Assembly: GCA_022571715.1 (NCBI GenBank)
Contig: JACZXH010000028.1
Span: 1 to 42,121, forward strand
Source of the DNA: Bacteroidota bacterium
GTDB taxonomy: Bacteria > Bacteroidota > Bacteroidia > Cytophagales > Cyclobacteriaceae
Direction of reading: 5' to 3'
Length of the DNA: 42,121 bases
In this document: positions 26,823 to 35,821 of the stretch, piece by piece
How positions within the stretch are numbered: position 1 is the stretch's first letter
How the letters are laid out: every line of letters starts with the position of its first letter
The notes under the pieces: model-generated
Databases searched by the model: none
What the model was told of the DNA's origin: nothing
What the model saw: the letters and a program-made list of their open reading frames with translations, nothing else
Translations under genes and position numbers: made by a program

Positions 26823-27749
26823 TTATCTTCGATTATCATCATTATCCAACATCGAAAGGTAACTCATATAGCGTGATTCATGAATGACACCGTTTACCAT
26901 GGCATTCAGCACCACACACCCCGGCTCACTTACATGCAGGCAGTTATTGAACTTGCATTCCCCCAGAAGTTGCCTCATTTCTGGAAAATAATGCGAAATT
27001 TCCCAGTCTTCCATATCGATCATCCCCAACTCTTTGATCCCGGGGGTATCAATTATATAGGTATTAGGTTCAAGTTCAAACATTTCGGCAAATGTGGTTG
27101 CATGTTTCCCCTTTAGGCTGAAATCAGATATTTGTTTCACTTTCTGGCCAATTTCGGGCGAAAGAATGTTTATCAGGGATGATTTCCCGACACCCGAATG
27201 CCCTGCAAGCAAGGTCACTTTATCCTTCAAATGCAGGTGGAAATTATCAACCCCCTGTTTTTTCAACGCTGATATAAACAAACATTCGTATCCGATTGAT
27301 TCATATACATTTGCAAGTTCGCTCTGTGTTTGAAAGCCGTCTTCATCAAGTAGGTCGATTTTGTTGAAAATAAGGATGGCCGGAATGCGGAATGATTCGG
27401 TGTTGACCAGGAACCGGTCAATAAATCCCTGGGAAGTACGCGGATATGTGCGAGTGACCATGAGCATGGCCTGATCAATATTTGCTGCCAGTATATGACC
27501 TTGGCCCCTTTTGTGGACTGATTTTCTGATGATGTAATTGGTTCGTTGATGAATTTTAGTAATGATGCCCCAATATTTATCACCATGAATGTCCGCTTCA
27601 AAAGCAACTCTGTCGCCAACGGCAACCGGATTAGTTGTTTTGAAACCTGCTAATTTGAGTTTACCCCGTGTACGACACTGATAATCCTGCCCGTCTTCTG
27701 ATTTGACCTTATACCACGACCCTGTAGATTTAAACACAAGACCTTCCAT
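26823..27749 (-). CDS. rsgA: Ribosome small-subunit GTPase RsgA
   Basis: Circularly permuted GTPase that releases maturation factors from the 30S subunit. An N-terminal OB-fold (about residues 1-75) is followed by the permuted motifs: G4 NKIDLL, G1 GHSGVGKSSL and G3 DTPG, in that order. The C-terminal zinc-binding region has CKFNNCLHVSEPGC. At 308 residues it is normal. It is 4 nt after waaA and the last gene of the nudix-MATE-waaA-rsgA run. Confidence 0.96.
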   Translation of the reverse strand: MEGLVFKSTGSWYKVKSEDGQDYQCRTRGKLKLAGFKTTNPVAVGDRVAFEADIHGDKYWGIITKIHQRTNYIIRKSVHKRGQGHILAANIDQAMLMVTRTYPRTSQGFIDRFLVNTESFRIPAILIFNKIDLLDEDGFQTQSELANVYESIGYECLFISALKKQGVDNFHLHLKDKVTLLAGHSGVGKSSLINILSPEIGQKVKQISDFSLKGKHATTFAEMFELEPNTYIIDTPGIKELGMIDMEDWEISHYFPEMRQLLGECKFNNCLHVSEPGCVVLNAMVNGVIHESRYMSYLSMLDNDDNRR

Positions 27750-27753
27750 AGCC

Positions 27754-29022
27754 TTACGTAATTAACGGTGAAATGTAATCAAGTATTTTTTGAGTAGCGC
27801 CTTTATTCTCATAAACATATTCCCGGGCAGTGTTGCTGGCAAACCGGTACGCTTCCTCATTGGTTAGTAATTCTGAAATAATCGATTTCAGCTCATCCGA
27901 ATTGCTTACCGGAAATGCTCCTTTGCGTTCAATGAGATCTAGCGCTTCCTGAAACTTCCGGTAGTTCTTCTGGCCAAAAAATACCGGCATGCCAAATACG
28001 GCTGCTTCCATAATATTGTGAAGTCCGTCGCCATATGCGCCTCCGATAAATGCGAAATCACCGTACCGGTACAAAGAAGCAAGCATTCCGATATTATCTA
28101 TGATCAGTACAGTTGCCTCATTTGGAGGTAAATTTTTAGATAAATCCGTTATTTCCGAATATAACAAAGAGGGCGTGATTAGCTTTTCCCGGAATATTTC
28201 GATTTGTCCTGCATTGATTTCATGTGGAGCAATAATATATTTTAAATTCACTGATGAGTCATTGATCATTGGCAGCAGCACCTCCAGGTCGTCAGGCCAG
28301 ACGCTGCCTGCAATCAGTGTCCTGCTTTCACCCATAAAATTTTCCACCGCCTCAATAACTCCTGTATGGCTGGCTATCTCTATTACGCGGTCCAGCCGTG
28401 TATCGCCGGCTACAGTCACATTCGTAAAATTGTGTGCTGCCAGTAACTCGAGTGATTCGGTGTTTTGCACAAAAAAATGGTCAAAATACACAAGTAGCTT
28501 CCGGTAAAATCCTCCGTAGGATTTAAAAAACAGCTGATCATGCCGGAAAATTCCGGATATCAGAATAACCGGAATGCGAGCTTTTGTACCTTGCCTCAAA
28601 AAATAGTACCAGAATTCATATTTCACAAAACATACGAGGTCAGGTTTGACCAATGCGTAAAATGTAATGGCATTTTTTTCTGAGTCCCAGGGAAGATAAC
28701 AAACCAGGTTGGCGAATTCGTAGGCTTTGGCCACTTCGTACCCCGATGGTGAAAAAAATGTAAGCAGTATAAATATACCCGGATTTTCTTTTTTTAAGGC
28801 CTCCATAACCGGCCTGCCTTGTTCGAATTCACCCACAGACGCACAGTGAAACCAAATGGTTTTTCCTTTTGACTCGGGCATTTTTGATTGAAGGTACCTG
28901 CGCCAGTTTTTCCGGCCTTCAACTAACAGTTTCGCTTTGTGGTTATAAAACGACCATATATGAACGAGCAACCGGTATAAAATAATTATAAATTGGTATA
29001 AAAGTTTACCCATGGATTTCAA
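27754..29022 (-). CDS. waaA: 3-deoxy-D-manno-octulosonic acid (Kdo) transferase
   Basis: GT30-family enzyme that adds Kdo to lipid A at the inner face of the cytoplasmic membrane. An N-terminal membrane anchor (LLYQFIIILYRLLVHIWSFY) precedes the GT-B fold. Signatures are WFHCASVGEFEQGRPVMEAL, with the catalytic Glu, and KYEFWYYFL. The C-terminal nucleotide site reads FIGGAYGDGLHNIMEAAVFGMPVFFG. At 422 residues it is standard. Together with the OstA-like gene and the heptose kinase it shows that this organism makes an LPS with Kdo and probably heptose. Confidence 0.95.
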   Translation of the reverse strand: MKSMGKLLYQFIIILYRLLVHIWSFYNHKAKLLVEGRKNWRRYLQSKMPESKGKTIWFHCASVGEFEQGRPVMEALKKENPGIFILLTFFSPSGYEVAKAYEFANLVCYLPWDSEKNAITFYALVKPDLVCFVKYEFWYYFLRQGTKARIPVILISGIFRHDQLFFKSYGGFYRKLLVYFDHFFVQNTESLELLAAHNFTNVTVAGDTRLDRVIEIASHTGVIEAVENFMGESRTLIAGSVWPDDLEVLLPMINDSSVNLKYIIAPHEINAGQIEIFREKLITPSLLYSEITDLSKNLPPNEATVLIIDNIGMLASLYRYGDFAFIGGAYGDGLHNIMEAAVFGMPVFFGQKNYRKFQEALDLIERKGAFPVSNSDELKSIISELLTNEEAYRFASNTAREYVYENKGATQKILDYISPLIT

Positions 29023-29053
29023 AGATACTTATATAGCCATCATTTTATAAAAC

Positions 29054-30400
29054 TCATGGGTTACTGCCGGCTATCTTCTTTTTTGTAATGGCCTGAAACC
29101 GGGCAAATAATAACACAGCAGATACAGACAGCCCGGTTAACAGCCCATACCAGATGCCTTCTACACCAAGACCAAGGCGGAATCCCAGCACATAGCCAAT
29201 AGGTAATCCGATAATCCAGTAGGCAATAAAAATGAAGAACGTCGGGATTTTTACATCAGCGAGTCCCCGGAGTGCACCCAGTCCAACTACTTGTATGCCA
29301 TCGGATAGCTGAAAAAAGGCTGCTATTACCAGCAACGACGATGCAATGGAGATAACTTCAGGATCGCTGATGTACAATGCAGGAAAAATATTACGTCCAA
29401 GGATAAAAACAATAGCAAATAAAGACATAAATGCCATAACCATGATGAATATCGAAAAAGCAACGGTTCTAAGTGTGGGGTAGTCTTTTCTGCCATAATG
29501 ATTGCCTACCCGAATGGTGGCCGCTGCAGCCAGCCCTGTTGCCATCATATAACTTACGGAAGCCATATTCAGTGCGATCTGATGTGCTGCCAGCGAACGG
29601 GCACCCAGCCAGCCAATCATGATAGACGAAAACCCAAAGGCGCCCACTTCGAAAAAAAACTGAAAACCTGCCGGCAACCCGATGCGTAGCATTTTGTTTA
29701 TCATGAGCATGTTTAACCTGATATACTTCATGGCGGCATGGTAGGGTTTGTACCGACCTGACTGGAACAGGTATAACCACATGGCCAGCGCCATCAAAAC
29801 CCGCGATATCAATGTTGCATAACCAGCACCGTTCAACCCCATTGCCGGAAAACCCAGCTTACCGAAAATAAGGATATAATTTAAAAGTACGTTTAATACA
29901 TTACTACCTATAGTAATATACATGGCCTGTCTGGTTTGCGATAACCCCTCGGCGAACTGCCGGGCGCTTTGAAACAACATGAGTGGAATAATCGAAAGGG
30001 TGATGATCCCCAGGTAGGGGATAGCCAGTTTGAGTACTTCCTCGGGCTGGCTGAGGAGATAAAGGCCTTTGCTGCCGGCAAATACGAGTAACGCAAGCAC
30101 CAGACTTATTAAAAAATTGATAACCGTGCCATGCTTAAGTACTTCGGCGCTTTTTTCAATATTGTTTTCGCCATCGGCTGCTGCCACTAACGGAGTGATG
30201 GCAAACGAAACGCCGATGCCGAATGTCATCAGCAGGTGAAAGATCACATTGGCGAGTGCGGCCGCAGCCAGTGGTTCGACGCCAAGACTGCCTACCATTA
30301 CACTGTCGGTTATGCCCACCAGCACATGCCCCAGCTGGCTTAACATCACGGGGTAGGCAAGCAGGATGTTCTTTTTGTAATGTGATTTAAAACGATTCAA
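29054..30400 (-). CDS. MATE family efflux transporter
   Basis: Multidrug/toxin extrusion transporter of 448 residues with 12 predicted helices, cation-coupled, in the inner membrane. The start MNRFKSHYKKNILLAYPVMLSQLGHVLVGITDSVMVGSLGVEPLAAAALAN is the NorM-type first helix pair, and the second half repeats the pattern (MLRIGLPAGFQFFFEVGAFGFSSIMIGWLG). The conserved RVGNHYGRKD loop is present. It overlaps the upstream nudix gene by 4 nt (ATGA type) and lies 31 nt before waaA. The substrate is not predictable. Confidence 0.92.
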   Translation of the reverse strand: MNRFKSHYKKNILLAYPVMLSQLGHVLVGITDSVMVGSLGVEPLAAAALANVIFHLLMTFGIGVSFAITPLVAAADGENNIEKSAEVLKHGTVINFLISLVLALLVFAGSKGLYLLSQPEEVLKLAIPYLGIITLSIIPLMLFQSARQFAEGLSQTRQAMYITIGSNVLNVLLNYILIFGKLGFPAMGLNGAGYATLISRVLMALAMWLYLFQSGRYKPYHAAMKYIRLNMLMINKMLRIGLPAGFQFFFEVGAFGFSSIMIGWLGARSLAAHQIALNMASVSYMMATGLAAAATIRVGNHYGRKDYPTLRTVAFSIFIMVMAFMSLFAIVFILGRNIFPALYISDPEVISIASSLLVIAAFFQLSDGIQVVGLGALRGLADVKIPTFFIFIAYWIIGLPIGYVLGFRLGLGVEGIWYGLLTGLSVSAVLLFARFQAITKKKIAGSNP

Positions 30401-30957
30401 CTAATGTCAGATATTAAATCGGTGGGCAACCTTAAAATACGCGATAAGCTTAATGAATCGGTTAATTCTTCCCTTTCTGCCATCCTCAGTACATTTTTAA
30501 ACGATGTTTTTTTGATCTTCAGGTCACTCTCCGATTGCACGGACTGGGGTTTTCCGAATGACAGGTTGCGTGCCAAAAAAAAATAGCCCACTTCATCGGT
30601 TACCGAGTTTGATGCATGAATCTTCAGTATTTCTTCCCACTCCGTTGCGGTTATTCCGGTTTCTTCTTTCAGCTCCCTTTTTGCCGACTTCAGGGCATTA
30701 ATGACCAAAGGACCGCCTCCCATTGGGATCTCCCATGAATATTCATTCAATGTATACCGGTACTGCCCCACCAGCCTGGTATTGTTATTTTCATCAAGAG
30801 GGGTGATGCCAATGGTCAGATTTTTAAAACTTACTTTTCCGTAAATATCTTTTCCGCCACCCGGGCTTGACACTTCGTACTCTGTAAGGCTGATCCATGG
30901 CTCATACACAGGTTTTTGAGAAAGGGTTTTCCAGGGGTTTTCCTTATTGATTTTCAT
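30397..30957 (-). CDS. NUDIX hydrolase
   Basis: A 186-residue pyrophosphohydrolase, most like ADP-ribose/nucleoside-diphosphate-sugar NUDIX enzymes. The N-terminal strand motif PWISLTEYEVSSPGG and the segment WEIPMGGGP precede the nudix box. The box ends in SAKRELKEETGI, with the metal-binding RELxEE intact. The box position usually held by Glu (residue 7) reads Ile, so the first part of the motif deviates while the catalytic half is kept. It is co-directional with and overlaps the MATE gene. Confidence 0.87.
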   Translation of the reverse strand: MKINKENPWKTLSQKPVYEPWISLTEYEVSSPGGGKDIYGKVSFKNLTIGITPLDENNNTRLVGQYRYTLNEYSWEIPMGGGPLVINALKSAKRELKEETGITATEWEEILKIHASNSVTDEVGYFFLARNLSFGKPQSVQSESDLKIKKTSFKNVLRMAEREELTDSLSLSRILRLPTDLISDIS

Positions 30958-31028
30958 ATAATGCAGCTCTTTTTTCCATCGGCTTACATACCTTTTCTTA
31001 TTTTTGGTGAATTTTCCGGAATAGTTTG

Positions 31029-31036
31029 CAAAGGTA
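31029..31036 (-). promoter_or_regulatory. Putative -7 box upstream of the nudix-MATE-waaA-rsgA run
   Basis: TACCTTTG on the minus strand is a good TAnnTTTG match, 71 nt upstream of the nudix start in the divergent gap with rnhB. No clear -33 element is seen. Confidence 0.4.
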
Positions 31037-31095
31037 TGTGTCTTAATGTTTATTAAAAATTTTGTACTCTATGGTGCAATTTTTAACTTTCCATA

Positions 31096-31695
31096 ATGTT
31101 AAAAGGTGCATTTACAATGGATCTTATTGAAGCGGGGTGCGATGAAGCCGGCAGGGGCTGCCTGGCTGGCCCTGTGGTGGCGGCTGCTGTCATTTTGCCG
31201 AAAGGATACAGGCATGCATTGCTGAACGATTCTAAAAAGGTCAGTTTACGAAACAGGGAAAAACTACGGATAGATATTGAAAAGGATGCACTGGCGTGGA
31301 CGGTGGCAAACGTTTCTAATGATGAAATTGACCGGATCAACATCCTGAATGCTTCATTCAAGGCGATGCATTTGGCAATCGACCGGTTAAAAATAACGCC
31401 CGAACTGTTACTGATCGATGGAAACCGGTTTACGCCTTTTGACGGATTGGATCACGTATGTATAATAAAAGGAGACGGGCTGTATTTGTCGATAGCGGCC
31501 GCATCAATTCTTGCCAAAACCCATCGCGATGAATATATGTCATCGTTGAGTGACCGGTTTCCGGGATATAGCTGGCATACAAATGTCGGATACCCTACAC
31601 CGGGGCACAGAAATGCTATAAAGAAACTGGGAGTGACGCCTTACCACCGGAGATCATTCCGGCTCTTGCCGCACCAGTTTAATCTGTTTTGTTAA
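31096..31695 (+). CDS. rnhB: Ribonuclease HII
   Basis: Cleaves RNA in RNA/DNA hybrids and excises single ribonucleotides from DNA. The motif LIEAGCDEAGRGCLAGPVVAAAVILP contains the DE pair and the GRG ribonucleotide-recognition loop. The third and fourth acidic residues lie in LLNDSKKVS-adjacent and LLIDGNRF segments, and the C-terminal region is ASILAKTHRDEYM...YPTPGHRNAIKKLGVTPYHRRSF. The ATG at 31096 fits the family's short leader better than the internal ATG at 31117. At 199 residues it is normal. It opens the plus-strand run. Confidence 0.95.
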   Translation: MLKGAFTMDLIEAGCDEAGRGCLAGPVVAAAVILPKGYRHALLNDSKKVSLRNREKLRIDIEKDALAWTVANVSNDEIDRINILNASFKAMHLAIDRLKITPELLLIDGNRFTPFDGLDHVCIIKGDGLYLSIAAASILAKTHRDEYMSSLSDRFPGYSWHTNVGYPTPGHRNAIKKLGVTPYHRRSFRLLPHQFNLFC

Positions 31696-31700
31696 TTTTG
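31693..31700 (+). promoter_or_regulatory. Putative -7 box upstream of the lipoprotein gene
   Basis: TAATTTTG fits TAnnTTTG and overlaps the rnhB stop codon, ending 21 nt before the lipoprotein start. No convincing -33 element is visible. Confidence 0.35.
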
Positions 31701-31721
31701 GCCTGTAAATCTTGAATCCAA

Positions 31722-33224
31722 ATGAGAAAGTACACGAACATATTTATTTCAGTGATCAGCCTTGTGATTCTGTATTCAGGGTGTAGCCGCCCGGGCAATG
31801 TTACCCGTACGCTCAATTTTGTTGATCTGAGCATACCGGAAAACCGTACGCTAAACCTTTATCCAAGAGAATTTACGGCCTATTTACTGCAAGCTATTTA
31901 TGAGAAAAAACTTCCGGCCTATACCATTGATTATTATGAAACGGGAGCTATTATGCCACTCGAATCAGCAGAATTTGAAGCACTCATCATTGAACCGTAC
32001 GAAATATATGATCCTTACGAGGATGATGAAAATGCATTGCCGGTTGAACATGAACTAAGCAGTTATTTTTCTTCTGTCACCTTGATAAGTTTTGATGAAA
32101 AACTGGTTGCCGGCGATGTGTATAAAACATTGTATATAAATTTCTATCATCCGGGAGAAGTTACACCCGAAGGATATGACAAATACATTTGTTCTACAGA
32201 ATATGAAAAAGCTATCGCATACCTTAAGCAGATATCGCCCCCTTTGGTTTGGCACAATTTTAAACTTGAAGACTGGGGATGGGTAAATGAAAGTGTGTTC
32301 AAATCAGGTTTTGTGGCTTCTTCAAAAATGGCCTTTGACATTTTAATGTATTACAAATCAAATCAGCAGTATAAAAAACTTGCTCCTGAAGTAGTACCAT
32401 ATTCGATCGATTTGTACCTAAGTCAAACTCCCGGCAACCTGCATGTCATTCTTCCTAACCCCGGCAACCAAACCGGATATGTTTATTACCTCGATGATTC
32501 CACCACAACCTATCTGGCCTCCTATTCGATTGAAGATCTTGAAAACATCGGGAAATCAAAGATTTTACTGGCTGAAGCAAAGATTATGCCTTTAACCACC
32601 GCACTGGAGGAACGTAATTATAAAATTAAAGGGAAACCACAAAAGATATCTGAAAATGGTGTTTTTGCATCGCCTGTAAAAGGTAAGGATAAGCTTACTC
32701 GACGTGCAGGCAGCAATTCCGCTATTGCATCAGGTTATTTCGATAAAGGGCAACTTTTTCGTTTACGGCAGATCGACAGGATAAACAAATATGACACGAT
32801 TGTACCACGGGAACTTCCATTGTTGCTATATGATGCGGTTAAAAGAGGAGAAATTACGGTTTATGAAGATGACAGCCTTCATAACAGACTGCCTTCAGGC
32901 AGTTTTTTTGATGCCTTAATCTTTGAGGACAGAAATACAACCAGAATGATTAAACCAGAGCTGATGAAAGCACAACTGGTTATACGCGAGACTATATTTG
33001 ATCAGGAAGGCAGCATATCAGAACGGAATCCCCTGGGTATAGGGCTTATGGTGCCCGGCCAATTTGTTCCGGAAGGATTTAACAGAGAGGCAGGTTATTT
33101 TAAGGTTGATGACATAAACACATATCTTACTTCCAGGGGAAGTGAAAAAATTGACTTTTCGTTACTAAGAGGTTTTCCGCTTAAGTCATGGAATATTGAA
33201 GTTTACCTGTTGGCAAACAGATGA
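31722..33224 (+). CDS. Lipoprotein with internally duplicated GldN-like domain
   Basis: A 500-residue lipoprotein: the signal peptide ends LVILYSGC with lipidated Cys21. Two halves resemble each other. The first has PREFTAYLLQAIYEKKLPAY near residue 48 and, later, YHPGEVTPEGYDKY. The second has PRELPLLLYDAVKRGEITVY near residue 362 and VPGQFVPEGFNREAGYF later. The 'AIxxGxIxxY' style is reminiscent of the gliding/T9SS protein GldN/PorN, but this is a weak resemblance judged by eye. It lies between rnhB and the agmatinase-family gene, 1 nt from the latter. The function is unknown; an outer-membrane or periplasmic envelope role is inferred. Confidence 0.8.
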   Translation: MRKYTNIFISVISLVILYSGCSRPGNVTRTLNFVDLSIPENRTLNLYPREFTAYLLQAIYEKKLPAYTIDYYETGAIMPLESAEFEALIIEPYEIYDPYEDDENALPVEHELSSYFSSVTLISFDEKLVAGDVYKTLYINFYHPGEVTPEGYDKYICSTEYEKAIAYLKQISPPLVWHNFKLEDWGWVNESVFKSGFVASSKMAFDILMYYKSNQQYKKLAPEVVPYSIDLYLSQTPGNLHVILPNPGNQTGYVYYLDDSTTTYLASYSIEDLENIGKSKILLAEAKIMPLTTALEERNYKIKGKPQKISENGVFASPVKGKDKLTRRAGSNSAIASGYFDKGQLFRLRQIDRINKYDTIVPRELPLLLYDAVKRGEITVYEDDSLHNRLPSGSFFDALIFEDRNTTRMIKPELMKAQLVIRETIFDQEGSISERNPLGIGLMVPGQFVPEGFNREAGYFKVDDINTYLTSRGSEKIDFSLLRGFPLKSWNIEVYLLANR

Positions 33225-33225
33225 C

Positions 33226-34047
33226 ATGGAATTGAACAAATTGAATGTATTGAGTGACGAAACAGTTGCTATAGTGGGTGTTCCTTTTGACGACAAATCG
33301 TCCTTCATGAAAGGCGCGGCAGAAGGACCTGATCAGATCCGGCGCATTATGCAAGATGGCTCGAGCAACTACAGCGCAGAATCGGGAGTGGTATTGGAGG
33401 AAGGCCGTCATTTTGTTGATGTCGGTAATATTGATGTAAAGGAGTATCATTCCGATATTGGCAATGGAATAAGCCAGGTTCTCGAACAGTGCAATAAGGC
33501 CATTATTCTTGGAGGCGATCATTCTATTGCTTACCCGGTAATTAAATCATTTAACCGGAAGTATCCAGAATTGCACATTCTTCAATTTGATGCACACACC
33601 GACCTGTATGATGAATATGAAGGAGACAGATATTCCCATGCGTGTCCATTTGCCAGGATAATGGAGGAAAATCTTGCCCGCAGCCTTACCCAGGTAGGCA
33701 TTCGTTTGGTCACACCCCACCAGGTAGAACAGCAGAAAAAATTCAATGTGGACATCATTACAATGCATGACTGGTATAATAACCGTAAACTCTCTCTCAA
33801 GGGGCCGCTGTATATATCACTTGACCTGGATGTATTTGATCCGGGATTTGCACCGGGTGTATCACATCATGAGCCGGGGGGTATGAATCCCCGGGAAGTG
33901 ATTGAATTAATTCTGAGCATTGATGTTCCTCTTGTGGGCGCCGACATTGTGGAGCTAAACCCCCTGCGTGATCATGCCGGCATTACAGCCATGCTGGCGG
34001 TTAAGATGCTGAAGGAGCTGATCGGCAAAATGGTAAAACAATCATAA
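33226..34047 (+). CDS. Agmatinase/arginase-family ureohydrolase
   Basis: Binuclear-manganese hydrolase of the ureohydrolase superfamily. The start at 33226 gives 273 residues (MELNKLNVLSDETVAIVGVPFDD...); an earlier ATG at 33196 overlaps the lipoprotein gene. Metal ligands are clear: GGDHSIAYP, the DAHTDLYD acid-His cluster, and SLDLDVFDPGFAPG. The C-terminal acid is GADIVELNP. SpeB-like agmatinase (agmatine to putrescine and urea) is the best guess, but formimidoylglutamase or arginase activity cannot be excluded. It follows the lipoprotein gene by 1 nt and precedes the TANGO2/NRDE gene by 21 nt. Confidence 0.9.
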   Translation: MELNKLNVLSDETVAIVGVPFDDKSSFMKGAAEGPDQIRRIMQDGSSNYSAESGVVLEEGRHFVDVGNIDVKEYHSDIGNGISQVLEQCNKAIILGGDHSIAYPVIKSFNRKYPELHILQFDAHTDLYDEYEGDRYSHACPFARIMEENLARSLTQVGIRLVTPHQVEQQKKFNVDIITMHDWYNNRKLSLKGPLYISLDLDVFDPGFAPGVSHHEPGGMNPREVIELILSIDVPLVGADIVELNPLRDHAGITAMLAVKMLKELIGKMVKQS

Positions 34048-34068
34048 TTACAAAAGCGTACCACGTAA

Positions 34069-34833
34069 ATGTGCCTGATATTATTTGCTTACAAAACCCA
34101 TCCGAATTATAAACTGGTGATCGCAGCCAACAGAGATGAATTCTATGCACGTGAAACCGCGCCAGCAAATTTCTGGGAAGATCATCCGGATATACTGGCA
34201 GGAAGGGATCTGGAGGGTGGAGGCACCTGGTTTGGTATAAACCGGTCGGGAAAGGTTAGCCTGCTTACAAATTACCGTGACCTGAGCAATATAAAGCCAA
34301 ATGCACCTACACGGGGAAAGCTGGTTTCAAATTATCTCATTGCCGAACCGGACGTTTCGTCCTACCTGGATATTATTAACAACCTGGCTGAATCCTACAA
34401 CGGATTTAACCTGATTCTCGGGTCGGTTGATGACCTGTGGTATTACTCCAATGTGGAAAGAAAAAAATATATGCTTGGGTCAGGCGTATATGGATTGAGC
34501 AACCGGTTGCTGAATTCGTCCTGGCCAAAAGTGGAAAAAGGTAAGAAAAAGCTTACTACTGCATTGAAAAAAGACAAGCTGGAGCCTGAGGAGTTGTTTG
34601 AAAGTCTGTATGATGACCGTAAAGCGAACGACGATGCGTTGCCTGATACGGGCGTCGGCATTGAAAAGGAGCGTATGCTGTCTCCCATGTTTATAAAAAG
34701 CCCGGACTATGGTACAAGGTGCTCAACAGTACTCCTGGTCGATCAGCAAAACCACGCGCTTTTTACAGAACGTACGTACAATACCACTACATTTGATTTT
34801 ATCACCCGCACTTTTACTTTGGAGGTTTACTAA
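34069..34833 (+). CDS. NRDE/TANGO2 family protein
   Basis: A 254-residue member of the NRDE (TANGO2) family. The start MCLILFAYKTHPNYKLVIAANRDEFYAR is diagnostic; the NRDE motif gives the family its name, and Cys2 sits where an Ntn-hydrolase nucleophile would. The family also shows the conserved AGRDLEGGGTWFGINRSGKVSLLTNYRD block and, near the end, YGTRCSTVLLVD. Eukaryotic TANGO2 is linked to heme and lipid handling; the bacterial role is unsettled. It is in a tight run with neighbours 21 nt upstream and 4 nt downstream. Confidence 0.93.
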   Translation: MCLILFAYKTHPNYKLVIAANRDEFYARETAPANFWEDHPDILAGRDLEGGGTWFGINRSGKVSLLTNYRDLSNIKPNAPTRGKLVSNYLIAEPDVSSYLDIINNLAESYNGFNLILGSVDDLWYYSNVERKKYMLGSGVYGLSNRLLNSSWPKVEKGKKKLTTALKKDKLEPEELFESLYDDRKANDDALPDTGVGIEKERMLSPMFIKSPDYGTRCSTVLLVDQQNHALFTERTYNTTTFDFITRTFTLEVY

Positions 34834-34837
34834 TTTT

Positions 34838-35740
34838 ATGACGAAGAAGAAAAAGAATCCTGCATCTTTCGCGTTAAAGATTATTCCCCTTTTGTTTCCC
34901 GGACTTGAAAAAATCTCCCCTTTTCTGGCTAACAGGCTGGCCGTTCAATTGTTCCACTGGCCAATCAGATTTACACCAACTCAGCAGGAAAAGGAAGCAG
35001 CCGGGCAGGCAGAGAAGTTTAAAATAAAAATCAATCAAAAAAACATTCAGGTGTACGCCTGGGGTGAGGGCAAACCCGTTTTAATGGTACATGGCTGGTC
35101 AGGACGGGGCACACAGTTCCGGAAGTTCATTAAACCTTTTAACGACCGCGGGCTGAAGGTAATTGCCATTGACGGACCCGCCCACGGAAAGTCGGAGGGC
35201 CGTCGTGCGCATGCCCGTGAATTTGTTGAAACTGTTATAAAGCTTCATGAGTTATACGGCGAATTTGAAGCATTGATCGGGCATTCGTTTGGCGGGGTGG
35301 TCAATGTAAACAGTGTGCATCATGGCGTAGCGGCTAAAAAACTGATACTTATTGCTTCACCAACCATTGCTGAAGCTATCATAGCCGATTTTCTTAAAAA
35401 GATCAATGCCTCATACGAAAGGGGGCTCTATTTTAAAGAGTGGCTTTTCAGGAAAAATGGGGTTCGTTTCGAAGATGCCAGCATCTACGCCCTGGCAGGC
35501 CAGATACCAGAAATGCCCATACTTGTCATTCACGATGAGGAAGACCGGGATGTACCTATCCACCATGCCGAGGTGTTGAAGGGCAAGTTGCCGCATGTAG
35601 AATTATATAAAACAAAGGGGCTGGGACACATGCGGATACTGAAAGATGAAAAGGTGATAAACAAGTGCATTGATTTTATACTTGGAGAAGGTCTGCCTGT
35701 AATTGAATTTCAGGAACCAGAAAGCAAAAGCCGTAATTGA
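34838..35740 (+). CDS. Alpha/beta hydrolase
   Basis: A 300-residue alpha/beta-fold serine hydrolase. The ATG at 34838 is chosen since it lies 4 nt after the previous stop; the frame is open further upstream but there overlaps the TANGO2/NRDE gene. The oxyanion motif VLMVHGWSGRGTQFRKF, the nucleophile elbow GHSFGG, the acid DEEDRDVP and the histidine in KGLGHMRIL form a full catalytic set. A basic N-terminus followed by a hydrophobic stretch may tether it to the membrane. The substrate is unknown. It is the last gene of the plus-strand core run, ending before the recombinase region. Confidence 0.9.
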   Translation: MTKKKKNPASFALKIIPLLFPGLEKISPFLANRLAVQLFHWPIRFTPTQQEKEAAGQAEKFKIKINQKNIQVYAWGEGKPVLMVHGWSGRGTQFRKFIKPFNDRGLKVIAIDGPAHGKSEGRRAHAREFVETVIKLHELYGEFEALIGHSFGGVVNVNSVHHGVAAKKLILIASPTIAEAIIADFLKKINASYERGLYFKEWLFRKNGVRFEDASIYALAGQIPEMPILVIHDEEDRDVPIHHAEVLKGKLPHVELYKTKGLGHMRILKDEKVINKCIDFILGEGLPVIEFQEPESKSRN

Positions 35741-35767
35741 AGTTTACTCAGGGCTTCGATTTTCTGT

Positions 35768-35812
35768 TGCAGCCGGTTTCTCTTGCCGGGTGCAGGGTTG
35801 CCCTTCAACCTT
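35768..35812. terminator. Tandem hairpins between convergent genes
   Basis: Two adjacent stem-loops lie between the alpha/beta hydrolase gene and the convergent zinc-ribbon gene. TGCAGCCGG (35768-35776) pairs with CCGGGTGCA (35786-35794) with one mismatch, and GGTTG (35796-35800) pairs with CAACC (35806-35810). They could end transcripts from both sides. There is no long T-run. Confidence 0.4.
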
Positions 35813-35821
35813 TCTGCAAAA

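Noticed and set aside
34709-34837. Longer N-terminus for the alpha/beta hydrolase starting at 34709.
   Set aside because: It would overlap the TANGO2/NRDE gene by 125 nt with non-conserved residues; the ATG at 34838 sits 4 nt after that gene's stop.
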